Shown: positions 28,240 through 36,877 of the stretch, one piece after another
Layout of the letters: each line of letters opens with the position of its first letter
Position numbering within the stretch: position 1 is the stretch's first letter
Assembly (NCBI RefSeq): GCF_900115265.1
Contig: NZ_FOVU01000011.1
Coordinates: 114,242 to 178,241 of the forward strand
Direction of reading: 5' to 3'
Length of the DNA stretch: 64,000 bases
Source of the DNA: Bradyrhizobium sp. Ghvi
GTDB lineage: Bacteria; Pseudomonadota; Alphaproteobacteria; Rhizobiales; Xanthobacteraceae
The notes under the pieces: model-generated
Told to the model about the DNA's origin: nothing
Database searches by the model: none
The model's input: the letters and a program-made list of their open reading frames with translations, nothing else
Translations under genes and position numbers: made by a program

Positions 28240-29499
28240 TCAGGCGACGCGCTCCTCACGCCTCCCTGACGCCGAGACGATTGCGCCTTGTTGCTCGAGC
28301 GCTTCGATTTGCTTCTGGTCGAACCCGTGCTCGGCCAGCACCTCCCGCGTATGCTCGCCATAAACAGGCGCGCCTGATGCGACCTTGCCCGGCGTTTCCG
28401 AGAACTTGATCGGGAGCCCGATCGTCTTGACCGGGCCGAGCGTGGAGTGCTCGACCTCGACGACCATCTCGCGCGCCAGCGTCTGCGGATCGCTCAGCGC
28501 CTCCAGCATGTCGTGCACGGGGCCGCACGGGACGCCCTTCTCGTCCAGCGCGACGAGCCAATGCGCGCGCGTTCGGGTGCGGAAGCGTTGGCTCAGGACC
28601 GCTTCGAGCTCCTTCAGATTGGCCATGCGGTCGGCGCCAGTGACGAAGCGCGGATCGGCGGCAAGCTCGCTCGCGCCGAGCGCCTCCAGCATCAAGAGCC
28701 AGTGCTTCTTGTTGGCGCCGCCGACCACGAGCCAGCCGTCGGAGGCTTCGAACGCCTGGTATGGCGCGTTGAGCGGGTGGGCCGAGCCCATGGCACGCGG
28801 CGCCGTCCCGGCGGCGAGCGCAATGGTCGACTGCCAATAGGTCTGCACCAGCGCCGCCTCGTAGAGCGAGGTCTCGACCCACTGCCCCTCCCCGGTCTTG
28901 AGGCGGTGCGTGTAGGCGGCGAGGATGCCCATGCTCGCGAGCAGGCCGGCGGTGATGTCCGACAGCGGCGGGCCGCATTTCACCGGCGGTCCATCGGGGC
29001 GCTCGCCGGTGAAGCTCATGATGCCGCTCATGGCCTGCGCGACGAGGTCGAAACCGCGGCGATCCTTGTACGGTCCGGTGCGGCCGAAGCCCGATAGCGA
29101 GCAGTAGATCAGCGATGGATACTGCTTGTGCAGCTCCTCGTAGCCAAAACCCAGGCGCTCCATCGCGCCCGGCGCAAAGTTCTCGACCAGCACGTCGGCG
29201 TCCGCAATCAGGCGCCGCAGCACCTCTTTGCCGCCCTCGGTCTTGAGATCCAGCACGATGCCGCGCTTGTTGCGGTTCATCATCAGGAAGGACGCGGCCT
29301 CATCGCCGATCTTCGGCGGCACCGAATGGCGGGTGTCATCGCCGTTTGGCCATTTCTCGATCTTGATGACGTCGGCGCCCATATCGGCGAGCATCAAGGT
29401 GCAGGTCGGCCCCGCCATGACATGGGTGAGATCGATGACCTTGAGGCCGGCGAGCGGACCGGAGCGGCGCGAGGTGGATTGCGATCGATCGCTTGGCAT
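28240..29499 (-). CDS. class III CoA-transferase (CaiB/BaiF family)
   Basis: The 419-residue enzyme transfers CoA between acyl groups. Family features are the N-terminal LAGLKVIDLTHVMAGP, DVIKIE, NKRGIVLDLK, and the LSDITAG segment whose Asp aligns with the catalytic Asp169 of formyl-CoA transferase. A C-terminal small domain is present. The length is normal. It follows the crotonase gene by 9 nt and precedes tctC. It probably activates the acid imported by the TctABC system; the substrate is not identified. Confidence 0.9.
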   Translation of the reverse strand: MPSDRSQSTSRRSGPLAGLKVIDLTHVMAGPTCTLMLADMGADVIKIEKWPNGDDTRHSVPPKIGDEAASFLMMNRNKRGIVLDLKTEGGKEVLRRLIADADVLVENFAPGAMERLGFGYEELHKQYPSLIYCSLSGFGRTGPYKDRRGFDLVAQAMSGIMSFTGERPDGPPVKCGPPLSDITAGLLASMGILAAYTHRLKTGEGQWVETSLYEAALVQTYWQSTIALAAGTAPRAMGSAHPLNAPYQAFEASDGWLVVGGANKKHWLLMLEALGASELAADPRFVTGADRMANLKELEAVLSQRFRTRTRAHWLVALDEKGVPCGPVHDMLEALSDPQTLAREMVVEVEHSTLGPVKTIGLPIKFSETPGKVASGAPVYGEHTREVLAEHGFDQKQIEALEQQGAIVSASGRREERVA

Positions 29500-29508
29500 C
29501 GGAGCGTC

Positions 29509-30303
29509 CTATTGACCGCGCCACTGCGGGGCGCGCTTGCTGAGGAAAGCGTCGAGCCCTTCGCGAAAATCCTGGCTCGTGTAGCACATCAGGATGAGGT
29601 CTTCGCCCTCGTCCCGCGTCAGCCGCCGTTGCAACCGGGCGACGGCCTGCTTGGTCGCGTTCAGCGTCAGCGGCGCGTGGCCGGCGACGAGGCGCGCGAT
29701 CTCGTCAGCGCGCTGGTCGAGCGCGGCGAGATCGTCGACGACTTCGCCGAGCAAGCCGACGCTGGCGGCCTCCGCCGCATCGACAAGGCGCGCGGTGAAG
29801 ATGAGGTCCTTGACCCGGGCCGCGCCGATCAGCGCCGTGAGACGGCTGACATTGGACATCGACAGGCAATTGCCGAGCGTCCGCGCGATGGGAAATCCGA
29901 TTTTCGCACTGCGCGTGCCGATGCGCAGGTCGCAGGCCGCGGCAATGCCCGCCCCTCCGCCGGTGCAGAACCCGTTAATGGCGGCAATCGTCGGCACCCG
30001 GCATTGCTCGAGCGTGGTCAGCACCCGGTCGATGCGGTTCTCGTAGTCGATCGCGTCCTGCGGCGTCCTAAAAGCGCGGAACTGGTTGATGTCGGTGCCG
30101 GAGGCAAAGGCCTTGTCCCCGGCCCCGCGCAGCACCAGCACCTTGATGGACAGGTCGCCGTTCGCCTGTTCGCAAATGGCGGCGAGCCGCTCGTACATGG
30201 TGAAGGTGAAGGCGTTGCGCGCCTGCGGACGGTTGAAGGTGATCCGCCCGATCCCGTCCCTGCATTCAAAAACAAGGTCGTCCGCCGCTACGGCCTGGTC
30301 CAT
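29509..30303 (-). CDS. enoyl-CoA hydratase/isomerase-family (crotonase) protein
   Basis: The 264-residue protein shows the crotonase fold: ITFNRPQARNAFT at the N-terminus and the oxyanion-hole segment AINGFCTGGGAGIAAACDLR near residue 100. By eye, the two catalytic Glu positions of classical hydratase are not kept: the PE of GQPE is P-I, and the second Glu is Asp. The reaction may therefore differ from hydration. I chose the ATG at 30303 because upstream ATGs (30330, 30342) lie in or next to the predicted operator. It is the first gene of the operon divergent from the GntR gene. Confidence 0.82.
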   Translation of the reverse strand: MDQAVAADDLVFECRDGIGRITFNRPQARNAFTFTMYERLAAICEQANGDLSIKVLVLRGAGDKAFASGTDINQFRAFRTPQDAIDYENRIDRVLTTLEQCRVPTIAAINGFCTGGGAGIAAACDLRIGTRSAKIGFPIARTLGNCLSMSNVSRLTALIGAARVKDLIFTARLVDAAEAASVGLLGEVVDDLAALDQRADEIARLVAGHAPLTLNATKQAVARLQRRLTRDEGEDLILMCYTSQDFREGLDAFLSKRAPQWRGQ

Positions 30304-30330
30304 TTCCTCGATCCCATCTGTTTTTTGCAT

Positions 30331-30406
30331 TTTTGAATGCAAAATTTTGGATTTTCAAGATATAATTGTCTAACTTTCGTCTACTGGACCATTTTTGCAT
30401 TCAAAA
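30331..30406. promoter_or_regulatory. divergent promoter region with paired GntR operator half-sites
   Basis: The 14-mer TTTTGCATTCAAAA occurs perfectly twice in opposite orientation, at 30331-30344 (minus) and 30393-30406 (plus), on either side of the crotonase/gntR intergenic region. At the left copy a wider inverted repeat is also visible (arms 30323-30331 and 30336-30344, 4-nt spacer). The intervening DNA is AT-rich and contains TATAAT at 30361. The layout suggests autoregulation and operon control by the adjacent FCD regulator; binding is inferred. Confidence 0.65.
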
Positions 30407-30419
30407 TTTGAGATAGCCC

Positions 30420-31085
30420 ATGCTGCATGAGGAGGTCGTCGGCCGCATCCGCGACATTCTGCTCGACGGCGAGATTCCGCCGGGCGCGCGGATTCCCGAG
30501 CGCGAGCTGTGCGAACGGCTCGACGTCTCGCGCACGCCGCTGCGTGAAGCGCTCAAGGTGTTGGCCGCGGAAGGCCTCGTGCAGCTCCTGCCCCATCGCG
30601 GCTCGCGCGCGGCAAAGCTGACCGACAAGGACATGCGCGACTTGTTCGAGGTCTGCCAGGGTCTGGAAGCTTTGGCCGGCGAACTCGCCTGCGAGCGCAT
30701 CACGGACGCTGACATCGCTGACATCGCCGCCGCCCACGCGGCCATGGTGCAGCATTATCGCGACGGCGACCTGATCCAGTATTATCGCGGCAACCGCGCC
30801 ATTCACGAGGGCATCGTCAACGCCGCCGGCAATCCCGTGCTGTCAGGGCTCTACGCGTCCGTGACCGCGCGCATCCGCCGCGCGCGCTACGTCACGCCGA
30901 TGACGCCGCAGCGCTGGGCGCTGGCCGTCAGCGAGCACGAAGCCATCCTGAACGCGCTGCAGCGGCGCGACGGCACCGGCCTCGCGCACATCCTGCGCGC
31001 GCATCTGCGCCACAAGCGAGAAGAGGTGTTGCAGGCGGGCTTTGCGGAGACGGAAGGGAGCGAGCTCACGCTGAAGATCGCGTGA
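30420..31085 (+). CDS. GntR-family regulator, FCD subfamily
   Basis: The 221-residue protein has an N-terminal winged helix (RIPERELCERLDVSRTPLREALK, seen in parts, residues 24-46) and a C-terminal FCD ligand domain. The FCD domain carries metal-ligand-type residues (HEGIVNAAGNP, SEHEAIL, HLRHKRE). FCD regulators usually respond to organic acids or acyl-CoAs. It is divergent from the crotonase-CoA transferase-TctCBA-PdxA operon and probably represses it until the substrate is present. Confidence 0.88.
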   Translation: MLHEEVVGRIRDILLDGEIPPGARIPERELCERLDVSRTPLREALKVLAAEGLVQLLPHRGSRAAKLTDKDMRDLFEVCQGLEALAGELACERITDADIADIAAAHAAMVQHYRDGDLIQYYRGNRAIHEGIVNAAGNPVLSGLYASVTARIRRARYVTPMTPQRWALAVSEHEAILNALQRRDGTGLAHILRAHLRHKREEVLQAGFAETEGSELTLKIA

Positions 31086-31197
31086 GGAAAACCATTGTCG
31101 CTCCCTTTCGGACCACTGCCGCCACCAGAAGTCGCGACGGCTTGTAAACCTGCATAGAACAGGCAATCCTGACCGTGGCAGGACAGGACCTCAGCGC

Positions 31198-31839
31198 ATG
31201 ACGATCGAGCTGCACGGCTACCAATACAGCGTCTATTCCTGGATCGCCCGGCTGGCTCTCCATGAAAAGGGCGTGGCGTACCGTTGGGTCGAGGTAAATC
31301 CCTTCGTCGAGAATATACCCGTAGGCTACCTTGCAACGCATCCCTTCAAGCGCGTGCCGGCCCTAATTGACGCTTACTTCGTCCTCTACGAAACGGGCGC
31401 CATCACGCGCTACGTGGATGAAGCTTTCGAAGGCCCCAGGCTTCAACCCGTGGAGCCGAGAGCGCGAGCGCGTTGCAATCAGATCGTCTCGATCGCGGAC
31501 AGCTACGCCTATTGGCCTCTCGTGAGGCAAGTTTTCTCTCAAGGGGTTTTCAGACCGGCCATGAGCCATCCCGTGGATGCGAGCGAGTTTCAAAGAGGAC
31601 TCGAAGCTGCGCCGAGAGTGCTCGCGGCACTGGAGACAATTGCTGGCGGGGGGCGATACCTCTGCGGCAATCACCTGTCACTGGCCGACATCCATCTCGC
31701 GCCGATGATTGGCTACTTCGTCCTGGCGGACGAAGGTGGAGCGCTTCTCCGGAATTATGGAAGGCTCAATGATTGGTGGTTAGAGTTCTCGGCGAGACCC
31801 GCGTTCGCGGCCACCATGCCGCGATTGCCGCAAGTCTAG
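31198..31839 (+). CDS. glutathione S-transferase family protein
   Basis: The 213-residue protein has an N-terminal thioredoxin-like domain (IELHGYQYSVYSWIARLALHEKG in parts, with VPALID and the ETGAITRYV glutathione-site motif) and an all-helical C-terminal domain with LSLADIHLAPM. The catalytic Ser/Tyr position could be Ser12 or Tyr10-13; the substrate is unknown. AGGA precedes the ATG. Its stop codon overlaps the convergent haloacid dehalogenase gene by 4 nt. Confidence 0.87.
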   Translation: MTIELHGYQYSVYSWIARLALHEKGVAYRWVEVNPFVENIPVGYLATHPFKRVPALIDAYFVLYETGAITRYVDEAFEGPRLQPVEPRARARCNQIVSIADSYAYWPLVRQVFSQGVFRPAMSHPVDASEFQRGLEAAPRVLAALETIAGGGRYLCGNHLSLADIHLAPMIGYFVLADEGGALLRNYGRLNDWWLEFSARPAFAATMPRLPQV

Positions 31840-32555
31840 CACCCGAGCTTGTCGGCGATCCCGCCAAAATCCTTGGCGACGATGTCCCAGACGCCGGTGG
31901 CCTCAAAATCGACCTTCTGATGCGGACCGTACTCGGTCGGCCGCGCCACGAAGGCGGTCTTGAGCCCGTTCTTCTGCGCGGCGGCGAGATCGCCGTTGTG
32001 GGCGGCGACCATCATTACCTGCTCGGGCTTGAGGCCGAGCAACTTTGCGGCGCCGAGGTAGGTTTCGGGATCGGGCTTGTAGTGCTCGAACAACTCTGCC
32101 GACATGATGAGGTCCCAGGGGAGCCCAGCGAACTTCGCCATGTTGGTAAGCAGGGCGACGTTGCCGTTCGACAGCGGCGAGATCACGAATTTCGTCTTGA
32201 GCCGGGTCAGGCCGGCGACGCTGTCGGGCCAGGGATTGAGGCGGTGCCAGCCCTTGGTGAGGTGGTCGAGGTCGGCGTCGGTCAGGCCCTTGATGGCAAA
32301 TTTCTCGACCAGCTTTTCCAGCGAGCGGCGGTGCAGATCGTCGAGGATGACATAGCCGCGCTCGGGATGCTTGCGCACGTCGTCCATGGACGCGACGTAC
32401 ATGCCGCGCCAACCGTCGACGAGCGCGGTCCAATCGGCGGAGATGCCGCGCTGCTTTCCCCACCACATGAAGTCGGTGATCAGGCTGGTGCGCCAATCGA
32501 CGACCGTGCCGAACACGTCGAAGATGAGGGCTTTGACGGCGGAGAGATCGGACAT
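31836..32555 (-). CDS. haloacid dehalogenase, type II (HAD superfamily)
   Basis: The 239-residue protein matches L-2-haloacid dehalogenase. The nucleophile Asp is in FDVFGTVVDWR at residue 13. The later motifs SPLSNGN, KPDPETYL and a variant of the final motif (VAAHNGDLAAA) are also present. It would hydrolyse 2-haloalkanoic acids to hydroxyacids, though many family members act on other substrates. AGGGAAG precedes the ATG. It overlaps the GST gene tail to tail. Confidence 0.87.
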   Translation of the reverse strand: MSDLSAVKALIFDVFGTVVDWRTSLITDFMWWGKQRGISADWTALVDGWRGMYVASMDDVRKHPERGYVILDDLHRRSLEKLVEKFAIKGLTDADLDHLTKGWHRLNPWPDSVAGLTRLKTKFVISPLSNGNVALLTNMAKFAGLPWDLIMSAELFEHYKPDPETYLGAAKLLGLKPEQVMMVAAHNGDLAAAQKNGLKTAFVARPTEYGPHQKVDFEATGVWDIVAKDFGGIADKLGC

Positions 32556-32579
32556 GGGCGCTTCCCTGTTGTTCTTGTT

Positions 32580-32672
32580 GTCATTCCGGGGCGATGCGCG
32601 GCATCGAACCCGGAATCCAGAAGTTGTGGCGCGCGATTCCGGGTTCTCGCTTCGCGAGACCCGGAACGACAG
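32580..32672. repeat. dispersed palindromic repeat (GTCATTCCGGGGCGATGC type)
   Basis: The element begins GTCATTCCGGGGCGATGC and ends with CCGGAACGAC; its centre also folds. A related copy sharing the start and the GCATCGAACCCG segment lies at 42535-42590. It separates the haloacid dehalogenase gene from glpX. Confidence 0.6.
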
Positions 32673-32678
32673 AGAACA

Positions 32679-33680
32679 TCAGTCCAAATGGAACTTGGCG
32701 AGCTCGCGATGCTCGGCCTTGATGTAGCGCACAGTGCCCGTGACGGAGCGCATCACCACCGTCTCGGTCTCGATCACGCCGTCCTTGCGGAATTTCACGC
32801 CTGACAGCAGCGAGCCCGTGGTGACGCCGGTGGCGGCGAACAGGCAGTCGCCGCGCGCCATGTCCTCGATGCCGTAGATCATCTTGGGATCGTTGACGCC
32901 CATCTTGGCGGCGCGCTCGACCTTCTCGCCGGAATCGAGAATCAGCCGGCACTGCATCTGGCCGCCGATGCAGCGCAGCGCCACCGCCGCTAGCACGCCT
33001 TCCGGCGCACCGCCGGTGCCGAGATACATGTCGACGCCGGTGTTCTCAGGATCGGCGGTGTGGATCACGCCGGCGACGTCGCCATCGGTGATCAGGCGCA
33101 CGGCAGCGCCGGTCGATCGGACGCTCTCGATGATGCTGGCATGGCGCGGACGGTCGAGCACGAGCACGGTGATGCCCTCGGGCTTGACGCCCTTGGCCTT
33201 GGCAAGGCGGCGGACATTCTCGGCAGGGCTGGCATCGAGCTCGACGACGCCCTTGTCGTAGCCGGGGCCAATCGCGAGCTTCTGCATGTAGACGTCGGGC
33301 GCGTGCAGCAGCGTGCCGCCGTCGGCCATCGCCATGGTGGCGATCGAGCCTGGCATGTTCTTGGCGCACAGCGTGGTGCCTTCGAGCGGGTCGACTGCGA
33401 TGTCGACCTCGGGGCCGGCGTTCACGCCAACCTTCTCTCCGATGAAGAGCATCGGCGCCTCGTCGCGCTCGCCCTCGCCGATCACGATCGTGCCCTGGAT
33501 CGGCAGCTTGTTGAGCTCGCGGCGCATGGCATCGACGGCGGCCTGGTCGGCCGCCTTCTCGTTGCCGTGCCCGCGCAACCGCGCCGACGACACCGCCGCA
33601 CGCTCAGTCACGCGCACGATCTCCAGCGTGAGAATACGCTCGAGCAATGCTTGCGGCGGCACTGAAATATGGGTCGACAT
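32679..33680 (-). CDS. glpX: class II fructose-1,6-bisphosphatase
   Basis: The 333-residue protein matches GlpX: GEGERDEAPMLFIGE near residue 68, DIAVDPLEGTT near 92 (metal-binding Asp and Glu), and GTGGAPEGVLAA near 222. It hydrolyses fructose 1,6-bisphosphate in gluconeogenesis. AAGGAG precedes the ATG by 7 nt. It lies 138 nt downstream of hom on the same strand, with a palindromic repeat between, so it probably has its own promoter. Confidence 0.94.
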   Translation of the reverse strand: MSTHISVPPQALLERILTLEIVRVTERAAVSSARLRGHGNEKAADQAAVDAMRRELNKLPIQGTIVIGEGERDEAPMLFIGEKVGVNAGPEVDIAVDPLEGTTLCAKNMPGSIATMAMADGGTLLHAPDVYMQKLAIGPGYDKGVVELDASPAENVRRLAKAKGVKPEGITVLVLDRPRHASIIESVRSTGAAVRLITDGDVAGVIHTADPENTGVDMYLGTGGAPEGVLAAVALRCIGGQMQCRLILDSGEKVERAAKMGVNDPKMIYGIEDMARGDCLFAATGVTTGSLLSGVKFRKDGVIETETVVMRSVTGTVRYIKAEHRELAKFHLD

Positions 33681-33742
33681 CGGCTAACTCCTTCGAAACA
33701 GTTTGGGACGGACATCTCCGTCCGCATCAACTCGTAACACCC

Positions 33743-33760
33743 ACAGTTCGTTCGAACTGT
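33743..33760. promoter_or_regulatory. 8-bp inverted repeat with 2-nt spacer upstream of glpX
   Basis: ACAGTTCG, TT, CGAACTGT form a near-perfect dyad 63 nt upstream of the glpX start. For minus-strand transcription no T-run follows, so an operator is more plausible than a terminator. The binding protein is unknown. Confidence 0.35.
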
Positions 33761-33770
33761 TTTACGTCTT

Positions 33771-33820
33771 GAGCATGCTCTTTCCCGAAAACCGCTTCAC
33801 ACTTTTCGGGAGCATGCTCT
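33771..33820. repeat. dispersed palindromic element with GAGCATGCTC ends
   Basis: Long inverted ends (GAGCATGCTCTTTCCCGAAA and its near-complement) flank a short centre containing CCGCTTCACAC. Elements of this form are familiar between genes in Bradyrhizobium and relatives. It lies directly after the hom stop codon and would form a stable hairpin in the hom transcript. Confidence 0.7.
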
Positions 33821-35135
33821 AGTTCTTCTCAATCCTGATGACCTGCGGCCGTCCGCTGATCACCTTGTCCTTCTGCACGGCGGCGAGCGCGCGGCGCACG
33901 GCGTCCTCGTGTGTGGCATAGGTGATCAGGATGACGGGCACGGGCACCGCTTTTCCGTTCGCCGGCGCGACGCCGCCATTGGGATGACGCTGCACGATCG
34001 ACTCGATCGAAATCTTCTGCTCTGCGAGCCGGGTCGCGATCGCAGCCGCGGTGCCCGGGAAATCGCGCGCCAGAAGGCGGATGTAATAGCCGCCTTCGTG
34101 ACGCTCCATCGGCGCCTTATTGGTGTCGCGGAGCTGGGCGACCGGACGGCCGAATGGATTGGCGCGGATGCCGCGCGCAACATCCGCGATATCGGCAACG
34201 ACGGCCGACGCGGTCGCCGCACCACCGGCGCCAGGCCCCACCAGCGTAATCGGCGGAATGCCCTCGCCATCGATCGTGACTGCGTTGGTGACACCCATCA
34301 CCTGCGCGATCGACGAGGTCTTGGGAACCATGGTCGGATGCACGCGCTGCTCGATGCCCTTGGCGGTGCGAACGGCAACGCCGAGCAGCTTGACGCGGTA
34401 GCCGAGATCCGCGGCTGCGCGCAGGTCTTCCGGAGCGATGGAGGAGATGCCTTCGACATACACCGCGCTTTGAGCAACTTTCGTGCCGAAAGCGAGGCTG
34501 GCGAGAATAGCGAGCTTTTGTGCGGTGTCGTGCCCATCAACGTCGAAGGACGGATCGGCCTCGGCATAGCCGAGCCGCTGCGCATCCTTGAGGCACTCTG
34601 CGAACGACAGGCCTTCCTGCTCCATGCGGGTCAGGATGTAATTGCAGGTGCCGTTGAGAATGCCGTAGACGCGGTTGATGCCCGTTCCGGCAAGACCTTC
34701 GCGCAACGTCTTGATGACAGGAATTGCGGCGCCGACGGCTGCCTCGAAATTCAGCGCACCGCCATGCTTTTCGGCTGATTTCGCCAGCTTGATACCGTGC
34801 TTGGCGAGCAGCGCCTTATTGGCCGTAACCACCGACTTGCCGGCGGCGAGTGCGGCTTCGACGGCGGACAGCGCAGGATCGCCGGCACCGCCCATCAGTT
34901 CGACGAAGCAATCGACCTCGGGGTGCGTGGCAAGCGCCAGCGGATCCCTGGCCCATTCGACGCCGCGCAGATCGATGCCGCGTTTCTTCGCTTTCGAACG
35001 CGCGGTGACGGCGACGACGCGCACGCCGCGGCCGCTGCGGCCCGCGAGCACGCGCGCCTGCGTTTCAATCAAACGGACAACTTCGGCGCCCACGGTGCCG
35101 AGCCCCGCTATGCCCACTTTCAGGGGTGCAACCAT
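33819..35135 (-). CDS. hom: homoserine dehydrogenase
   Basis: The 438-residue monofunctional enzyme makes homoserine for threonine and methionine. It has the N-terminal NAD(P) site (VGIAGLGTVGAEVVRLI, residues 7-23), the catalytic segment GILNGTCNYILTRMEQEG near 160, GYAEADPSFDVDGHDTAQK, and a C-terminal ACT domain (residues about 355-430) for threonine feedback. It follows alaC by 29 nt on the same strand and is likely co-transcribed with it. Confidence 0.94.
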   Translation of the reverse strand: MVAPLKVGIAGLGTVGAEVVRLIETQARVLAGRSGRGVRVVAVTARSKAKKRGIDLRGVEWARDPLALATHPEVDCFVELMGGAGDPALSAVEAALAAGKSVVTANKALLAKHGIKLAKSAEKHGGALNFEAAVGAAIPVIKTLREGLAGTGINRVYGILNGTCNYILTRMEQEGLSFAECLKDAQRLGYAEADPSFDVDGHDTAQKLAILASLAFGTKVAQSAVYVEGISSIAPEDLRAAADLGYRVKLLGVAVRTAKGIEQRVHPTMVPKTSSIAQVMGVTNAVTIDGEGIPPITLVGPGAGGAATASAVVADIADVARGIRANPFGRPVAQLRDTNKAPMERHEGGYYIRLLARDFPGTAAAIATRLAEQKISIESIVQRHPNGGVAPANGKAVPVPVILITYATHEDAVRRALAAVQKDKVISGRPQVIRIEKN

Positions 35136-35164
35136 GATGCTTGAGTGAACCTGTCGAAGAGAAA

Positions 35165-36385
35165 TCAGCGCCTGTTGGCGAGCGGAACGACGTTGTGCAA
35201 CGTTTCGATGCCGCTTTCAAGGAAGCGGCGCACGCCGCGCGCGGCCTGCCTGATCCGTTGCTCGTTTTCCACCATGGCGATGCGGACATATCCTTCACCA
35301 TGCTCGCCGAAACCGACGCCGGGCGAGACCGCAACGCCTGACTTCTCCACCATCAGGGTCGCGAACTGCATGCTGCCGACGCTGCGGAATGCTTCCGGCA
35401 GCGGCACCCAGGCGAACATCGAGGCTTCCGGCGGCGGAATCTCCCAGCCCGCCCGGCCGAACGATTCCACCAGCGCGTCGCGGCGCTTGCGATAGGTGTC
35501 GCGCATCTCCTTGATGCAGTCGTCCGGACCGTTCAATGCGGCGGTGGCTGCGACCTGCACCGGCGTGAAGGCACCGTAGTCGAGATAGGATTTGACTCGG
35601 GCGAGCGCTGCGATCACGCGCTCATTGCCGACGGCAAAGCCCATACGCCAGCCGGCCATCGAATAGGTCTTCGACATCGAGGTGAACTCGACGGTGACGT
35701 CCATCGCGCCGGGCACCTGGAGCACCGAGGGCGGCGGATTGTTCTCGTCGAAATAGACTTCCGCGTAGGCGAGATCGGACAGGATCAGGATCTCGTGCTT
35801 CTTCGCGAAGGCAACGAGGTCCTTGTAGAAGTCGAGGCTCGCGACATAAGCGGTCGGGTTCGACGGATAGCAGACGACGAGCGCGAGCGGCTTCGGGATC
35901 GAATGCACGATCGCCCGCTCCACCGCCTCGAAGAATTGCGGCGTCGGCTCCGACGGCACCGAGCGGATCACGCCGCCCGCCATCAGGAAGCCGAAGGCGT
36001 GAATGGGATAGCTCGGGTTCGGGCAGAGGATGACGTCGCCGGGCGCCGTGATCGCCTGCGCCACGTTGGCGAAGCCCTCCTTGGAGCCGAGCGTCGCCAC
36101 CACCTGGGTGTCGGGGTTGAGCTTCACGCCGAAGCGGCGCGCGTAGTAGCCGGCCTGGGCCCGGCGCAGGCCGGGGATACCGCGGGACGCCGAGTAGCGG
36201 TCGGTGCGCGGCTTGCCGAGCGTCTCCTTCAGCTTCTCCAGCACATGCGGCGGCGCCGGCAGGTCCGGATTGCCCATGCCGAGATCGATGATGTCGGCGC
36301 CGGCGTTCCGCGCGGCCGCCTTGGCCCGGTTGACCTGCTCGAATACGTAAGGCGGAAGGCGGCGGATGCGGTAAAATTCGTCCAT
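35165..36385 (-). CDS. alaC: alanine-synthesising aminotransferase AlaC (PLP, class I/II)
   Basis: The 406-residue protein closely resembles E. coli AlaC: RRLPPYVFEQVNRAK at the start, IIDLGMGNPDLPAPPHV, YSASRGIPGLR, and the PLP lysine in SMSKTYSMAGWRMGF. It transfers amino groups between glutamate and pyruvate. Such genes are often labelled LL-diaminopimelate aminotransferase or aspartate aminotransferase. The ATG at 36385 begins the conserved sequence; a 32-residue upstream extension is unlikely. It lies upstream of hom in the same direction. Confidence 0.88.
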   Translation of the reverse strand: MDEFYRIRRLPPYVFEQVNRAKAAARNAGADIIDLGMGNPDLPAPPHVLEKLKETLGKPRTDRYSASRGIPGLRRAQAGYYARRFGVKLNPDTQVVATLGSKEGFANVAQAITAPGDVILCPNPSYPIHAFGFLMAGGVIRSVPSEPTPQFFEAVERAIVHSIPKPLALVVCYPSNPTAYVASLDFYKDLVAFAKKHEILILSDLAYAEVYFDENNPPPSVLQVPGAMDVTVEFTSMSKTYSMAGWRMGFAVGNERVIAALARVKSYLDYGAFTPVQVAATAALNGPDDCIKEMRDTYRKRRDALVESFGRAGWEIPPPEASMFAWVPLPEAFRSVGSMQFATLMVEKSGVAVSPGVGFGEHGEGYVRIAMVENEQRIRQAARGVRRFLESGIETLHNVVPLANRR

Positions 36386-36601
36386 GGCTCTCTGGGCTCC
36401 GGGCAACCGGTCAGGACAGAATCGACCTGGCCAATTGGGCCATTCCGACTGGCATCGGCCCCACGCATCAAAATCACTCAAAATCAGATACTTAGAGTGA
36501 TTTGCGACGACGGAGACTGAAGTCGTTCGCCCTGACTCTCGGCTGAACTGAGGTCTTTTAGCACGGCAAGACGAGGGCGCCAGCGATTACGTTGCGCTGC
36601 G

Positions 36602-36877
36602 CTACTTCGCGTCCTTGGCAGCAATGGCCTGGCGGTCGCGCGCGGCGGCCAGCTCTGCCTCGATCTTGGCGCGCTGGTCGGGCGGGATGATTGCCTCGTC
36701 ACGATCCGGGGGCAAGTCGTGCACAGGGAGGTAGCCTCCGGGCTCCCTGGGATGGCCAAGCGTATCGGCGGCCGACATATCCGCGAGCTGGCTCGAGCAG
36801 CCGCTCAACGCAAAGGCAGCCATCAGCAGCGCGCAGCACGCAAGCCGCGTCTTTTGCAGGTCCCACAACACCAACAC
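36602..36877 (-). CDS. small lipoprotein
   Basis: The 91-residue protein has a hydrophobic N-terminus and a lipobox (LSGC, Cys at residue 27), followed by a hydrophilic mature part with an acidic/Pro segment and an Ala/Lys-rich helix. It should be lipid-anchored, with unknown function. The start is a GTG. It lies between alaC and the divergent phaC. Confidence 0.65.
   Translation of the reverse strand: MLVLWDLQKTRLACCALLMAAFALSGCSSQLADMSAADTLGHPREPGGYLPVHDLPPDRDEAIIPPDQRAKIEAELAAARDRQAIAAKDAK

Noticed and set aside
33743..33760. Dyad after hom considered as an intrinsic terminator
   Set aside because: The T-run lies on the plus-strand side, whereas hom and glpX are transcribed from the minus strand.
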